Of a stretch of DNA of 64,000 nucleotides, positions 13,309-26,637 are shown one piece after another. Location: contig NZ_VDMO01000001.1 of the NCBI RefSeq assembly GCF_006335125.1, positions 248,001-312,000 on the forward strand, given 5' to 3'. This stretch comes from Deinococcus radiopugnans ATCC 19172 (lineage in GTDB: Bacteria; Deinococcota; Deinococci; Deinococcales; Deinococcaceae). The notes beneath the pieces were generated by a model, which worked only from the letters and a program-made list of their open reading frames with translations, had not been told where the DNA came from and searched no databases. Made by a program: the position numbers and the translations under genes. How positions within the stretch are numbered: position 1 is the stretch's first letter; every line of letters begins with the position of its first letter.

Positions 13309-14149
13309 GGACGGCCCCCCGCGCCTGCCCGGCAAAGCGGCAGGAAAACGTGCCCAGCGGGCCGTAATCGAAGGTAAACACGTCGCCGGAGGCGATATCG
13401 ACGGGCCGGGTGAAGGAACCGGCCAGCACCAGTTCCCCGCCTTTCAGCCCCTCACCGTGGGGGGCCAGTCGGTTGGCCAGCCACGCGATGCCCTGCGCGG
13501 GGTGCCCGAGGACGCCCGCCGCCACTCCGGTTTCCTCGATCACGCCGTTGCGGATGCACAGCGCCGCGGCCCAGCGCAGATCGATGGCGTCAGGTTTCAC
13601 TGCGCTTCCACCCACGATAATTCCGGCGTTGGCCGCGTTGTCGCTGATGGTATCGAAGACCCGGCGGGGTTTGCCGGTCTGGGCACTCACCCGCTGAATG
13701 CGCGCGTCAATGATCTCGGCGGCGGGGGTCACGTACTCGGTGGCGCGCAGCACGTCGAACACGGTCACCCCTGGGCCGCGCAGATCGTCCTTCAAGAGAA
13801 AGGCCAGTTCCACCTCTACCTTGGGGGCCACGAAATCCGACAGGGGAATGTCCCCGTTCGGCTCGTAGAACATGCTGTCCAGCAGCGTGCCGTAATCCGG
13901 CTCGGTGATCTGCGAGGCCAGCTGCATGGCCCGCGACGTCAGGCCAATCTTGTGGCCGCGTACCTGCCGTCCAGCCTTCAGCTTGAGGCCCACCCAGGCC
14001 CGCTGGACGGCGTAAGCATCCGCAAAAGTCATGCCGGGATAGCGTTCGGACAGGGGAGGGATCTGGACGCCAGTGCGTTCCGCTTCCTCCAGTGCGGACG
14101 CCAGCGAGGTGAGGTCAGGGTCAGGGATGATGCGTTCTTGCAGGGTCAT
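13301..14149 (-). CDS. hpaH: 2-oxo-hept-3-ene-1,7-dioate hydratase
   Basis: 282-residue hydratase of the HpaH/MhpD (FAH-like) family that adds water to 2-oxo-hept-3-ene-1,7-dioate before the HpaI aldolase. [12 protein letters not shown], the metal-binding VEVELAF and [12 protein letters not shown] are conserved family blocks. The gene overlaps the upstream sulfite-oxidase-like gene by ATGA and the downstream hpaI by 8 nt, so the three are translated as one unit. Length matches HpaH enzymes (about 265-285). Assignment is reinforced by the surrounding hpa genes. Confidence 0.9.
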   Translation of the reverse strand: MTLQERIIPDPDLTSLASALEEAERTGVQIPPLSERYPGMTFADAYAVQRAWVGLKLKAGRQVRGHKIGLTSRAMQLASQITEPDYGTLLDSMFYEPNGDIPLSDFVAPKVEVELAFLLKDDLRGPGVTVFDVLRATEYVTPAAEIIDARIQRVSAQTGKPRRVFDTISDNAANAGIIVGGSAVKPDAIDLRWAAALCIRNGVIEETGVAAGVLGHPAQGIAWLANRLAPHGEGLKGGELVLAGSFTRPVDIASGDVFTFDYGPLGTFSCRFAGQARGAVHG

Positions 14150-15237
14150 GCTTCTCCAGTCTGGACATGTACCGTGATCGGCAGGGGAAAATTAATCATG
14201 TAGCCGCCGCGTCCGGCGTCGTATCCGTCTTCCTGCGTGCGCCCCGCCGAGTCGCTGGCGCGGGCCAGCAGGGTGACGGGGCCGGGCTGGGCCGGGGTCT
14301 GCCACAGCGCCCGCCAGCGCCGCCACACGCCGGGCTGCGGGGCGTCCAGCAATTCCGCGTCGGCCCAGGTCTGACCGCCGTCGCCGCTGAATTCCACCCG
14401 CGTCACGTTGCCGTTGCCCGTCCAGGCCGCGCCCGTAACCTCACAGCTGCTGTCCGCCTTGACCGCGTCGTGCGGGGCCGGGCGGGCGATCTGTGCCTTG
14501 ACCAGCATGGCGTTGATCGGCACCATCTGCGGCGAGAGGCCATCTCTGAAGGCCCAGAACGAATAGTCCACCGTCTGGAAGAAGCCCTGATACGGCGTCC
14601 CCGTCACGTGCAGGGTGGTCAGCCATTTGACGGCGGCCATGCCGTACCAGCCGGGCACCACCGCGCGCACAGGAAAGCCGTGATCGCGGGTCAGCGGTTG
14701 CCCGTTCATGGCGTAGGCCAGCAGCACGTCGTCCAGCGCCTTGCTCAGTGGCAGGCTGCGGGCGTAATGGATCTCGCCCGGCGTCCTTCCCGGATCGGTC
14801 AGGGTACCGCAGTCGGCGCCCTCCAGCACCACCTCCAGCGCCCCGGGCGTCACGCCGGCCCGCTCCAGCACGTCGCTCAGGCGCACGCCCGTCCACTCGG
14901 CGGTGCCCACCGCGCCCAGATCCCACTGCACGCCCGGCCTGCGGGGCGACAGGTACAGGCGGCCATTGCCTGCGCATTCCATGGTGGCGGTCAGCGTGTG
15001 GGGCGGCATGGCCTTCAGATCCTCGAGCGAGAGTTCCAACGGTGAATCCACCAGACCGCCAAGCCGCAGCCGCCAGTCCTGGGCGTTCAGCTCAGGTGCG
15101 GGGAAATGGCTGCGGACATAGTGCCCCGCGCCCGACGTGATGCGTTCGTCCAGGGTATGAAAGGGCATTTCGAGGTTGGGCGGTGACGCCTGCCGCACGA
15201 TCAGGGCGGCGGGGCGAGGCGTTGAGGACATGGTCAT
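14146..15237 (-). CDS. Sulfite-oxidase-like molybdopterin oxidoreductase
   Basis: 363-residue Mo-cofactor enzyme of the sulfite oxidase family. C88 in MECAGNGR is the cysteine that ligates molybdenum. The C-terminal part (from about 250) is the Mo-co dimerisation domain ([14 protein letters not shown]). No haem domain and no Tat or Sec signal peptide are visible, so it appears cytoplasmic. The start at 15237 has GGAGG 4-5 nt upstream. It is inserted between hpaD and hpaH and is translationally coupled to hpaH by ATGA. Sulfite oxidation has no known role in 4-hydroxyphenylacetate catabolism, so this may be a different Mo-dependent oxidation or a linked stress function. Confidence 0.85.
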   Translation of the reverse strand: MTMSSTPRPAALIVRQASPPNLEMPFHTLDERITSGAGHYVRSHFPAPELNAQDWRLRLGGLVDSPLELSLEDLKAMPPHTLTATMECAGNGRLYLSPRRPGVQWDLGAVGTAEWTGVRLSDVLERAGVTPGALEVVLEGADCGTLTDPGRTPGEIHYARSLPLSKALDDVLLAYAMNGQPLTRDHGFPVRAVVPGWYGMAAVKWLTTLHVTGTPYQGFFQTVDYSFWAFRDGLSPQMVPINAMLVKAQIARPAPHDAVKADSSCEVTGAAWTGNGNVTRVEFSGDGGQTWADAELLDAPQPGVWRRWRALWQTPAQPGPVTLLARASDSAGRTQEDGYDAGRGGYMINFPLPITVHVQTGEA

Positions 15238-15314
15238 GGAGCCTCCTGAACAGGGGAGATGGGGGCGTCTTGGCGCAGCGTGGGTTCCAGTCTGCATCGT
15301 TTCACATGAATGAG

Positions 15315-15350
15315 GACAGGCCGGGAAGGTCAGGTCTTCCTCGGCCTGTC
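15315..15350 (-). terminator. Hairpin between hpaD and the sulfite-oxidase-like gene
   Basis: GACAGGCCGGGAAG (15315-15328) pairs with CTTCCTCGGCCTGTC (15336-15350) except for one bulged base, with a 7-nt loop. On the minus strand it lies 26 nt after the hpaD stop. There is no U-run. It may end or attenuate the hpaGEBD transcript before the downstream three-gene unit. Confidence 0.5.
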
Positions 15351-15376
15351 GCGCGGCAACCGGAACCGCGACACCT

Positions 15377-17843
<2,467 letters not shown>

Positions 17844-17916
17844 GGTCAGTGCTCCTTTCCGGCGGAGCCGGACGGAAATGGCGTGAGGTTCAGGCGGTGG
17901 CCGAGGTTCCTGCCGC

Positions 17917-19482
<1,566 letters not shown>

Positions 19483-19524
19483 TTTCACTCCTTGAGAGGC
19501 TTCACTGGGGCTTCCTTGGGGGCG

Positions 19525-20325
<801 letters not shown>

Positions 20326-20437
20326 GGCGACTCCACAGGGCTAGGGCGCGAGAGTTTCGGGGTTGTTCTGACCTTCAGCATAGGACGCCAGCCCCGGCCA
20401 CGGCTGTCGGCGACGTGAATTCTTCTGGCCCATTTTG

Positions 20438-20450
20438 TATCTTTGGACAA
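20438..20450 (+). promoter_or_regulatory. Leaderless promoter -10 element of the PucR-type gene
   Basis: TATCTT at 20438-20443 (TANNNT) ends exactly 7 nt before ATG 20451, with no Shine-Dalgarno sequence. The same geometry as in front of parA. The gap 20326-20450 must also hold the hpaG promoter; TATGCT at 20382-20377 on the minus strand is a possible -10 box. Confidence 0.55.
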
Positions 20451-21659
20451 ATGCCAACCCTGGTAGAACTGGCGCTGGATCTTGGTCTGTCGGACGTGGA
20501 CCCGTCCCTGACCTTCGCCACCCCCCAGGAGGCGGTCTCCCTGCTGCCTGCCGAGTCCCCCGAGGCCGTGATGGGGGTCGCCACCGCCCTGCTCGCCCGG
20601 ACGGCCCTGGGCACTCCAGGCGTTTCCTGGCTGCTTGCTGCCCTGAGGGACGCGGCCCTGGCCCCCCACCCCGAGCGCGAACTGGTGAGACTCGCTGCCC
20701 GCTGGACCGGGGGCTTTGCCGAGATCGTGGCCAGTTGGGGCGACACCGTCGCGTCCGCAGGACGGCGGGCGGGGCAGCCTGGAGCGGTGGCGGAAACCCT
20801 GCGGCTAAGCCATGCGGGCCGGCACGTCGGCTCCCTGAGCGTGGCCTTCGCGCCTGGGTGGCGCGGCCTTGCTCCCATTTTGGCCGAATATGCCCTGCTG
20901 GCCCGCCTGCGAACGGCGGCGGCAGGTGCGGCGCGGCGCCGGGTGGGGGAGAGGATGCTGGACGCCCTGCTGTCGGGCCGGGAGGCCGGCGGTGACACCG
21001 GATCGCTGGAAGAGGGGGCGTTTGCGCTGGCGGTGGCGACGCTGCCCCCCAGCGTGCCGGAGCAGGCCCAGGCCCTGGACCTGCTGGCGGCGGTGGGCGA
21101 GGGCTACTTCAGCGAGCGGCGGCTGGTGGGCCACGCCACGGTCAGGGACGGGCAGGCGGTGTGGCTGTGGATCACCCTGGAGTTGTCCCGTGAGGCGCGG
21201 GAACTGCACTTGGCCCTCACCGCGTCGACGGCGCTGGACCTGCGCGTGGGCGTCAGCGGCCGGCATCCGGAAGCGCCATGGGCGCGGCCGGCAGAGGTCC
21301 AGCGCGCCTTCGGAGAGGCGCGGCAGGCCCTGTCGCTGACCCGGCAGGCGCGGGGCTACAGCGTGTTTCACGACCTCGATCCGCTGCACGCGCTGGTGTC
21401 GGAAGGGCGGCTGGATCTGCTGGCCGCACAGGTCAGCGCGCAGCTCGAAACCATCGGGGACGATGGGCGCACGGCCGACACCCTGCGGGCTTACCTGGCG
21501 CACCGCGGCACCCTGGCCGAGCTGGCCGGTGCGCTGGACCTTCACGTCAACACCCTGCGTTACCGGCTGCGCCGTGCCGAGGAGGCGCTGGGCGGCCGGC
21601 TGAGCGATCCGGCCCTGCTGGCCCAGCTGTATCTGGCGTTTCAGGCGGGGCGGAAATGA
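20451..21659 (+). CDS. PucR/CdaR-family transcriptional regulator
   Basis: 402-residue regulator. The C-terminus (about residues 335-395) is the PucR-type helix-turn-helix: LRAYLAHRGTLAELAGAL followed by LHVNTLRYRLRRAEEALGG. Residues about 205-330 form a GGDEF-like/CdaR middle domain (RVGVSGRHPEAP...AFGEARQAL), and the N-terminal 150 residues resemble the PucR N-terminal sensory region. The start at 20451 is fixed by the leaderless -10 element. Divergent from hpaG, so it is the likely activator of 4-hydroxyphenylacetate catabolism, taking the place of the MarR-type HpaR of enterobacteria. Confidence 0.85.
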   Translation: MPTLVELALDLGLSDVDPSLTFATPQEAVSLLPAESPEAVMGVATALLARTALGTPGVSWLLAALRDAALAPHPERELVRLAARWTGGFAEIVASWGDTVASAGRRAGQPGAVAETLRLSHAGRHVGSLSVAFAPGWRGLAPILAEYALLARLRTAAAGAARRRVGERMLDALLSGREAGGDTGSLEEGAFALAVATLPPSVPEQAQALDLLAAVGEGYFSERRLVGHATVRDGQAVWLWITLELSREARELHLALTASTALDLRVGVSGRHPEAPWARPAEVQRAFGEARQALSLTRQARGYSVFHDLDPLHALVSEGRLDLLAAQVSAQLETIGDDGRTADTLRAYLAHRGTLAELAGALDLHVNTLRYRLRRAEEALGGRLSDPALLAQLYLAFQAGRK

Positions 21660-21673
21660 GCGGCCCAGCATCA

Positions 21674-21689
21674 CTCGTCACGTGACGAG
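21674..21689. promoter_or_regulatory. parS-like palindrome, site 4
   Basis: CTCGTCACGTGACGAG, perfect 16-bp palindrome identical to the core of site 2, in the gap between the PucR-type gene and the binding-protein gene. It lies about 10 kb from parAB, showing that the motif is not confined to the parAB promoter. Confidence 0.75.
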
Positions 21690-21797
21690 CGCAGGCCGGG
21701 TTCACCGTGGAGGGGCGGCGGCACGGTTAGACCGGGGTCTGGTCTGGTAGCATTCCTGCGTCCACAACCTGTTCCATCCCTTTCAGGAGGTTTCACC

Positions 21798-22937
21798 ATG
21801 AAAACCCGTTTACTGCTGACCGCCCTGCTCGCCGGCTCCTCGCTGGCCCTCGCTGAAATCCGCGTCGGTGTGATTGTCTCCGGCACCGGTCCCGCCGCCA
21901 GCCTGGGCATTCCGGAGCGCAACACGGTGGCCCTGCTGCCGCAGACCATCGCCGGCCAGAAGATTGTGTACACCATTCTGGACGACGCCAGCGACACCAC
22001 CGCCGCCGTGACCAGCGCCCGCAAGCTGATTCAGGACAACAAGGTGGACATCATCGTGGGCACCACCACCACGCCCGCCTCGCTGGCCATGATCGACGTG
22101 GTCTCGGAGGCCAAAGTGCCGATGATCAGCCTGGCCGCCTCCGAAGCCATCATCAAGCCGGTGGACGCCAAGCGGCAGTGGGTGTTCAAGACGCCGCAGA
22201 CCGACGCGATCATGGCGGCGGCCATCGTGCAGCACATGCAGCAGAACAAGATCAAGACGGTGGGCTACATCGGCTTCAACGACGCCTACGGCGAGGGCTG
22301 GTTGGCCGAGCTGAAGAAGTACGCGGCCCAGCGCGGCATCAAGGTGGTGGCCGAGGAGCGGTACGGGCGCAGCGACACCAGCGTGACCGGGCAGGTCCTG
22401 AAGGTGCTGGCCGCCAAGCCCGACGCCGTGCTGGTTGGAGCCTCCGGCGTGCCGGCCGTGCTGCCGCAGAAGACCCTCAAGGACCGTGGCTACGCAGGCA
22501 AGATCTACCAGACCCACGGCGTCGCCAACGCCGACTTCCTGCGGGTGGGAGGCAAGGACGTGGAGGGCGCGATCCTGCCTGCGGGTCCGGTGCTGGTGGC
22601 CGATCAGCTGCCCGACACCAACCCCAACAAGAAAGTGGGCCTGAATTACGTCACGCTGTACGAGGCCAAGTACGGCAAGGACAGCGTCTCGACCTTCGGG
22701 GCGCACCTGTGGGACGCGGGCCTGCTGATGCAGAAGGCCATTCCCGTGGCCCTCAAAAAGGCAAAGCCTGGCACCGCCGAGTTCCGCAGCGCCCTGCGTG
22801 ACGCCCTGGAAGGCTCGCGCAACGTGATCGGCGCGCACGGCATCTTCAACCTGTCGCCCACGGACCACCTGGGACTGGACGCCCGCAGCCGCGTGATGGT
22901 GCAGGTTGTGGACAACACCTGGAAGCTGCTCAAGTAA
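21798..22937 (+). CDS. Branched-chain amino acid-type ABC substrate-binding protein (LivK family)
   Basis: 379-residue periplasmic binding protein of the LivK/type I SBP family. Signal peptide residues 1-19 (MKTRLLLTALLAGSSLALA); the mature part begins EIRVGVIVSGTGPAASLG. LIQDNKVDIIVGTTTTPASLA and VGYIGFNDAYGEGW are family blocks. AGGAGG at 21785-21790 gives a strong ribosome-binding site. No permease or ATPase genes accompany it. Members of this family often bind aromatic acids, and the neighbouring hpa genes make 4-hydroxyphenylacetate or a similar acid a plausible ligand, but that is only inferred. Confidence 0.88.
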   Translation: MKTRLLLTALLAGSSLALAEIRVGVIVSGTGPAASLGIPERNTVALLPQTIAGQKIVYTILDDASDTTAAVTSARKLIQDNKVDIIVGTTTTPASLAMIDVVSEAKVPMISLAASEAIIKPVDAKRQWVFKTPQTDAIMAAAIVQHMQQNKIKTVGYIGFNDAYGEGWLAELKKYAAQRGIKVVAEERYGRSDTSVTGQVLKVLAAKPDAVLVGASGVPAVLPQKTLKDRGYAGKIYQTHGVANADFLRVGGKDVEGAILPAGPVLVADQLPDTNPNKKVGLNYVTLYEAKYGKDSVSTFGAHLWDAGLLMQKAIPVALKKAKPGTAEFRSALRDALEGSRNVIGAHGIFNLSPTDHLGLDARSRVMVQVVDNTWKLLK

Positions 22938-22957
22938 TCGGCTGATTGCGGCGGCCG

Positions 22958-22999
22958 GGAGCGCGGCGCACGGAGACTGAACTCCGTGCGCCGCGCTCC
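22958..22999. terminator. Bidirectional hairpin terminator
   Basis: An 18-bp perfect stem (22958-22975 with 22982-22999) and a 6-nt loop ACTGAA, 21 nt after the LivK-type stop and 56 nt from the stop of the convergent sensor kinase. No U-run on either side, but the stem is very stable. Confidence 0.7.
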
Positions 23000-23054
23000 T
23001 ATCCTGGTGGCGCGGGGGCGGCCCGGCCGGTGACGCCCGAGTGCGCCGCCCCTC

Positions 23055-25814
23055 TCACCGCCCCCGGGGCAGGGTGAAACTGAAGGTCGCCCCGTGACCG
23101 ATGCCTGGGCTCTGGGCGTCCACCCGGCCCCCGTGCCGCGACACGATGCGCCGCACGTTGGCGAGGCCCACGCCGGTGCCCTCGAATTCGTTCTCGTGAT
23201 GCAGGCGCTGGAAGACCCCGAACAGGCGGCCGGCGTAGCGGGGATCGAAGCCCACCCCGTTGTCGCGGACCAGAATGACCCACTCGCCGGCGTGTTCCTC
23301 GGCCCAGATCTCGATCCGCGGCAGCGCACTTGGTCTGGAGTACTTCAGGGCGTTGGCCAGCAGGTTGATCACGACCTGGCGCAGCAGATGGCGGTCACCA
23401 CTGACCGTCGGCAGCGGTCCCAGCTGCCACTGCGCGGTCCGCTCCTCATGCTCGGGGGTCAGTTCGGCCTGCACCGAGGTCACCAGTTCGGCCAGATCAA
23501 CCTCCTCCACGCGCAGAGGCTGGCGGGTGGTGCGCGACAGGTCCAGCATGGCGTCGATCAGGGTGTTCATGCGGCTGGCCGCGTCGTCGATGACCTTCAG
23601 GTAGTGGCCGGTTTTGGGGTCCTGTGTCTCCGGCAGCCGTGAGCGCAGCAGGGCGTTAAAGCCCTTGATGTGACGCACCGGCGTCCGCAGATCGTGGGAC
23701 ACGCTGTAGGCGAAGGCCTCGAGCTCGTCCACCGCCACCTGCAACTCGGCGTTGCTGCGGGCCAGCCGGCGGACCCCCTCCGCCCGTTCCAGCGCCAGAT
23801 TCAGGCTGCGGCCCACCGCCAGGAACACGGCCCGCTCCCGCTCCAGCCAGTGGGTCTGACGGCGGGACGCCATGATCAGCATGCCGGTCATGGTCTCGCC
23901 CTGAAAGAACGGCTGAAAGGCCACGGCATGGTACAGGGCGACGCCGGGCCGCCCGTCGAGCTGCCCGTCGATGGCTTCGAGAAAGACGCTCTGACGGGTG
24001 CGCTGCGCCTCCTCGAACCCTGGATCGGTGGGCCGGTAGCCCGCCAGCGCCTCGGCCAGCAGGTCTCCAGGAAAATCGGCGGGCCAGACCCGGATCCGGA
24101 ACACCTCGCCCTCGCGTTCAGAGTACGTCACGTCCACGTCGTGGGCCTCGGCCAGGACCGCCGCCGCCTGCCGGATCAGGGCCAGCACGTCGGTCTCGCT
24201 GCCCACCAGCTCGGTCAGCGCCGTGAAGGCCGCCAGCGCGGCGCGTTCCTCCTGCAATTGCCGGGTCTGCTCGGCGCGGTCCAGGGCCAGCCCCAGGCTG
24301 CGCGCCATGGTCTCGAGCAGGGTGCGTTCGGTGGCCGTCCAGGTCTTGTGCTCGATGAACAGCGCCAGGGCCATCACCCCGCGCACCTGCTGGCCCACCA
24401 GGATGGGCAGGGTGGCCGTGGCCCCCACATGCCGCACCAAGTCACCCAGCTGATCCGTGTCGAGCCGGTAATGGTGCTGGTAATACGGCTGTCCGGTCTC
24501 CAGCGGGCGGCGCAGGTTGTGGGTCGAGTGGTACGGCAGGCCCGCGTCCACGGCGCGCTGCAGGTCGTCGTTGCCCAGCGAGCCGACCTGCACCCGGGGA
24601 CGGAACACGCCGCCGCGTTCGGCATCCTCCAGTTCGTAGTACAGCGCGAAGCCCGGCGGCAGCTGGGCCAGGATGATTTCCAGCGCCCGTTGAATCAGCC
24701 GGTGGGGATCACCGTCCAGCTCCTGCGACAGCGTCTCGAAGGCCTCCAGCGCCCGCGTCCGGGCCAGCAGTTCGGCGTTCTGCTCGGCCTGCTGGCGCGC
24801 CCCCTCGCCGCGCCCGAGCGCCAGGTTCAGGCTGCGCCCCAGCGCCCGCATCAACCCCCGGTCCCGGTCCTGCCACTGCTCGCCCACCCGCAGGCCCACC
24901 GTGAAGATGCCGCGCACCTCCTGACCGGTCACCAGGGGATAGATGCACACCGGCCCGAAGACCTCGGTGTGCCGGACCTGTTCGCGTGCCGCGTCCCAGC
25001 CATCGATAAACACCGGCTGCCGGGTCTGGAGTGCCCGAGCGAAGGAGGGCACGTCCAGCGGCAGTCCCGCCTGGATCAGGGCAATCTGCTCGGCGGTCAT
25101 GTCCGTGGTCCAGGTCAGCGCCTTCCACCGCCCGTCCCGGATCTCGTAATACGCACTGCTGTGCTCGGCAAAATGCGCGTCCATCACCGCGTAGGCCTCG
25201 CGGCTGAGGGCCGCCACGTCGGCCTCGGCGGCGGCGCGCTCGGTAAACACGGTCAGGACCTCCAGGGCCGCCGCCTGCTCTTCCAGACGCTGGAGCAGCG
25301 TCTCGTGGTGGCCGCGTGCGGCGCAGCGGCTCAGCGCCAGCTCCAGCGCCCCCCCGACGGTGCGGAAGAGGGCGCGCTGCTCTGCGTTCCAGCCGCGTCC
25401 GGCCCACAGTGAGACGCTCAGCAGGCCACAGGGTTGTTCGTCCTGAACGTAGGGATACAGCGCGCCGCCACCGGCCAGCCCCAGCGCGTTCAGCTCAGCT
25501 TGCGGCTGGTCCGGGCCGAAGAAGACCGGCTGCTGACCCTCGAAAACCTGCCTGAGCGCGGGCGTGTCTGCGGCCAGCGGGCTGCCTGCCCCTGATCCCG
25601 GCGCCGCCGCAGGCCAGGGTTCCGGGTGCCAGCAGCCCCCCTGCAGCGACAGGAAGGTGACCGTCACGTCGCCCAGCAGCTGTCTCAATACCCCCGCCAC
25701 GATGTCCAGCTGCGCTGAGCGCTCGGTGACCTGTGCCAGCCGCGTGGTCAGCTGCGCCAGCGCGTCCAGCGGCGGCTGACGCTGCGAGGGATCCGCGCCG
25801 GGCGCGCCGGTCAT
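23055..25814 (-). CDS. Multi-GAF sensor histidine kinase
   Basis: 919-residue soluble sensor kinase. Four successive GAF-like domains of about 150 residues fill the first 670 residues (each ends with an RSLNLALERAE-type helix, e.g. LGRSLNLALGRGEG and VGRSLNLALERAEG). The HisKA domain follows with the phospho-acceptor H707 (SVSHDLRTPVRHIKGF), then HATPase with N box NLLANALKYS, G1 DNGVGFD and G2 GTGVGLANV. No transmembrane segment is seen. The start at 25814 gives MTGAPGADPS; upstream reading is low-complexity. It resembles the output half of bacteriophytochromes but lacks a chromophore-binding PHY module. No response regulator is adjacent, so its partner is elsewhere. Ligand unknown. Confidence 0.88.
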   Translation of the reverse strand: MTGAPGADPSQRQPPLDALAQLTTRLAQVTERSAQLDIVAGVLRQLLGDVTVTFLSLQGGCWHPEPWPAAAPGSGAGSPLAADTPALRQVFEGQQPVFFGPDQPQAELNALGLAGGGALYPYVQDEQPCGLLSVSLWAGRGWNAEQRALFRTVGGALELALSRCAARGHHETLLQRLEEQAAALEVLTVFTERAAAEADVAALSREAYAVMDAHFAEHSSAYYEIRDGRWKALTWTTDMTAEQIALIQAGLPLDVPSFARALQTRQPVFIDGWDAAREQVRHTEVFGPVCIYPLVTGQEVRGIFTVGLRVGEQWQDRDRGLMRALGRSLNLALGRGEGARQQAEQNAELLARTRALEAFETLSQELDGDPHRLIQRALEIILAQLPPGFALYYELEDAERGGVFRPRVQVGSLGNDDLQRAVDAGLPYHSTHNLRRPLETGQPYYQHHYRLDTDQLGDLVRHVGATATLPILVGQQVRGVMALALFIEHKTWTATERTLLETMARSLGLALDRAEQTRQLQEERAALAAFTALTELVGSETDVLALIRQAAAVLAEAHDVDVTYSEREGEVFRIRVWPADFPGDLLAEALAGYRPTDPGFEEAQRTRQSVFLEAIDGQLDGRPGVALYHAVAFQPFFQGETMTGMLIMASRRQTHWLERERAVFLAVGRSLNLALERAEGVRRLARSNAELQVAVDELEAFAYSVSHDLRTPVRHIKGFNALLRSRLPETQDPKTGHYLKVIDDAASRMNTLIDAMLDLSRTTRQPLRVEEVDLAELVTSVQAELTPEHEERTAQWQLGPLPTVSGDRHLLRQVVINLLANALKYSRPSALPRIEIWAEEHAGEWVILVRDNGVGFDPRYAGRLFGVFQRLHHENEFEGTGVGLANVRRIVSRHGGRVDAQSPGIGHGATFSFTLPRGR

Positions 25815-25905
25815 GCCCGCACCGCCGTGGACCTCTGGGGCGTGGGCACCTGAGCGGTGACGCCCCGCCCGCCGCCGTTCGCGACCTGTCCCGAAGTGAG
25901 ACGGC

Positions 25906-26637
25906 TCATGGCAACCCCCGCAGCCGCTCGCGAACCTGTTCTTGGTCATGCCGTTGCCAGTACGTCTGCGGCTTCAGGGCCAGCGCCTCTCCGAGCAGCT
26001 GCCGGGCCTCGGCGCGCAGCGTGGCGGCCCGGCGGGCGTCGTGGCCGGCCAGCAGCAGCAGGCTGTCGGCGTAGCTGAGGCGGAAGAAGACCTCGCCCGG
26101 AGCCAGGGCGATGGCCTTGCGGTGACTGGCCCGCATGGCTTCCTCGCTGGCCCCGGTGGCCAGCACCACCAGCGGGCCGAGGCCCAGCGCCTGCGCGTGC
26201 CAGGTGCCCAGCCCCATCCACGCGCGGGCCTGCGTGGGGTCCAGGGCCAGGGCCTGCTCGAACAGCCGCCGGATTTCCAGCCCGGTGCGGGTGGCGCGCA
26301 CCATGCCCGCCCCCTGCAGCTGCAGGGCCAGCGCGTTCGCCAGTTCCACGTGGGCCTCGGCGGAACTGGCGTCGGCGGCGATCGCTGACCGCGCCGCCGT
26401 CTCGGAGGCGGCGTACAGCCTGCTCCGCTCCGTCACGCTGTTCACCAGCACCGACTGCCCCACGTAGGCGCGGGCCAGCAGGTTCAGGGCCGGCGCGTCC
26501 ATGCGGCCCCTGAGCGCCGCGATGGTCACGCCGGGTTGCCCACGGTTCAGGGCGGCCTGGGCGTCGTCCAGCGGGGTGGCCAGGCTGGTGGTGGACAGCA
26601 GGGCGGCGGTCAGGATGGCGGTCAGCACTTTAGACAA
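25906..26637 (-). CDS. Exported tetratricopeptide-like protein
   Basis: 243-residue protein with a signal peptide (residues 1-20, MSKVLTAILTAALLSTTSLA) and several TPR-like helical pairs, e.g. AEAHVELANALALQLQG, EIRRLFEQALALDPTQARAWMGLGTW and HRKAIALAPGEVFFRLSYADSLL. The start codon is TTG at 26637, overlapping the flavoprotein stop by 8 nt (TTGTCTAA) with GGAGAC upstream; no better ATG exists. Co-transcribed with the two flavoprotein genes. Such proteins usually scaffold envelope complexes; no specific function can be given. Confidence 0.75.
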   Translation of the reverse strand: MSKVLTAILTAALLSTTSLATPLDDAQAALNRGQPGVTIAALRGRMDAPALNLLARAYVGQSVLVNSVTERSRLYAASETAARSAIAADASSAEAHVELANALALQLQGAGMVRATRTGLEIRRLFEQALALDPTQARAWMGLGTWHAQALGLGPLVVLATGASEEAMRASHRKAIALAPGEVFFRLSYADSLLLLAGHDARRAATLRAEARQLLGEALALKPQTYWQRHDQEQVRERLRGLP

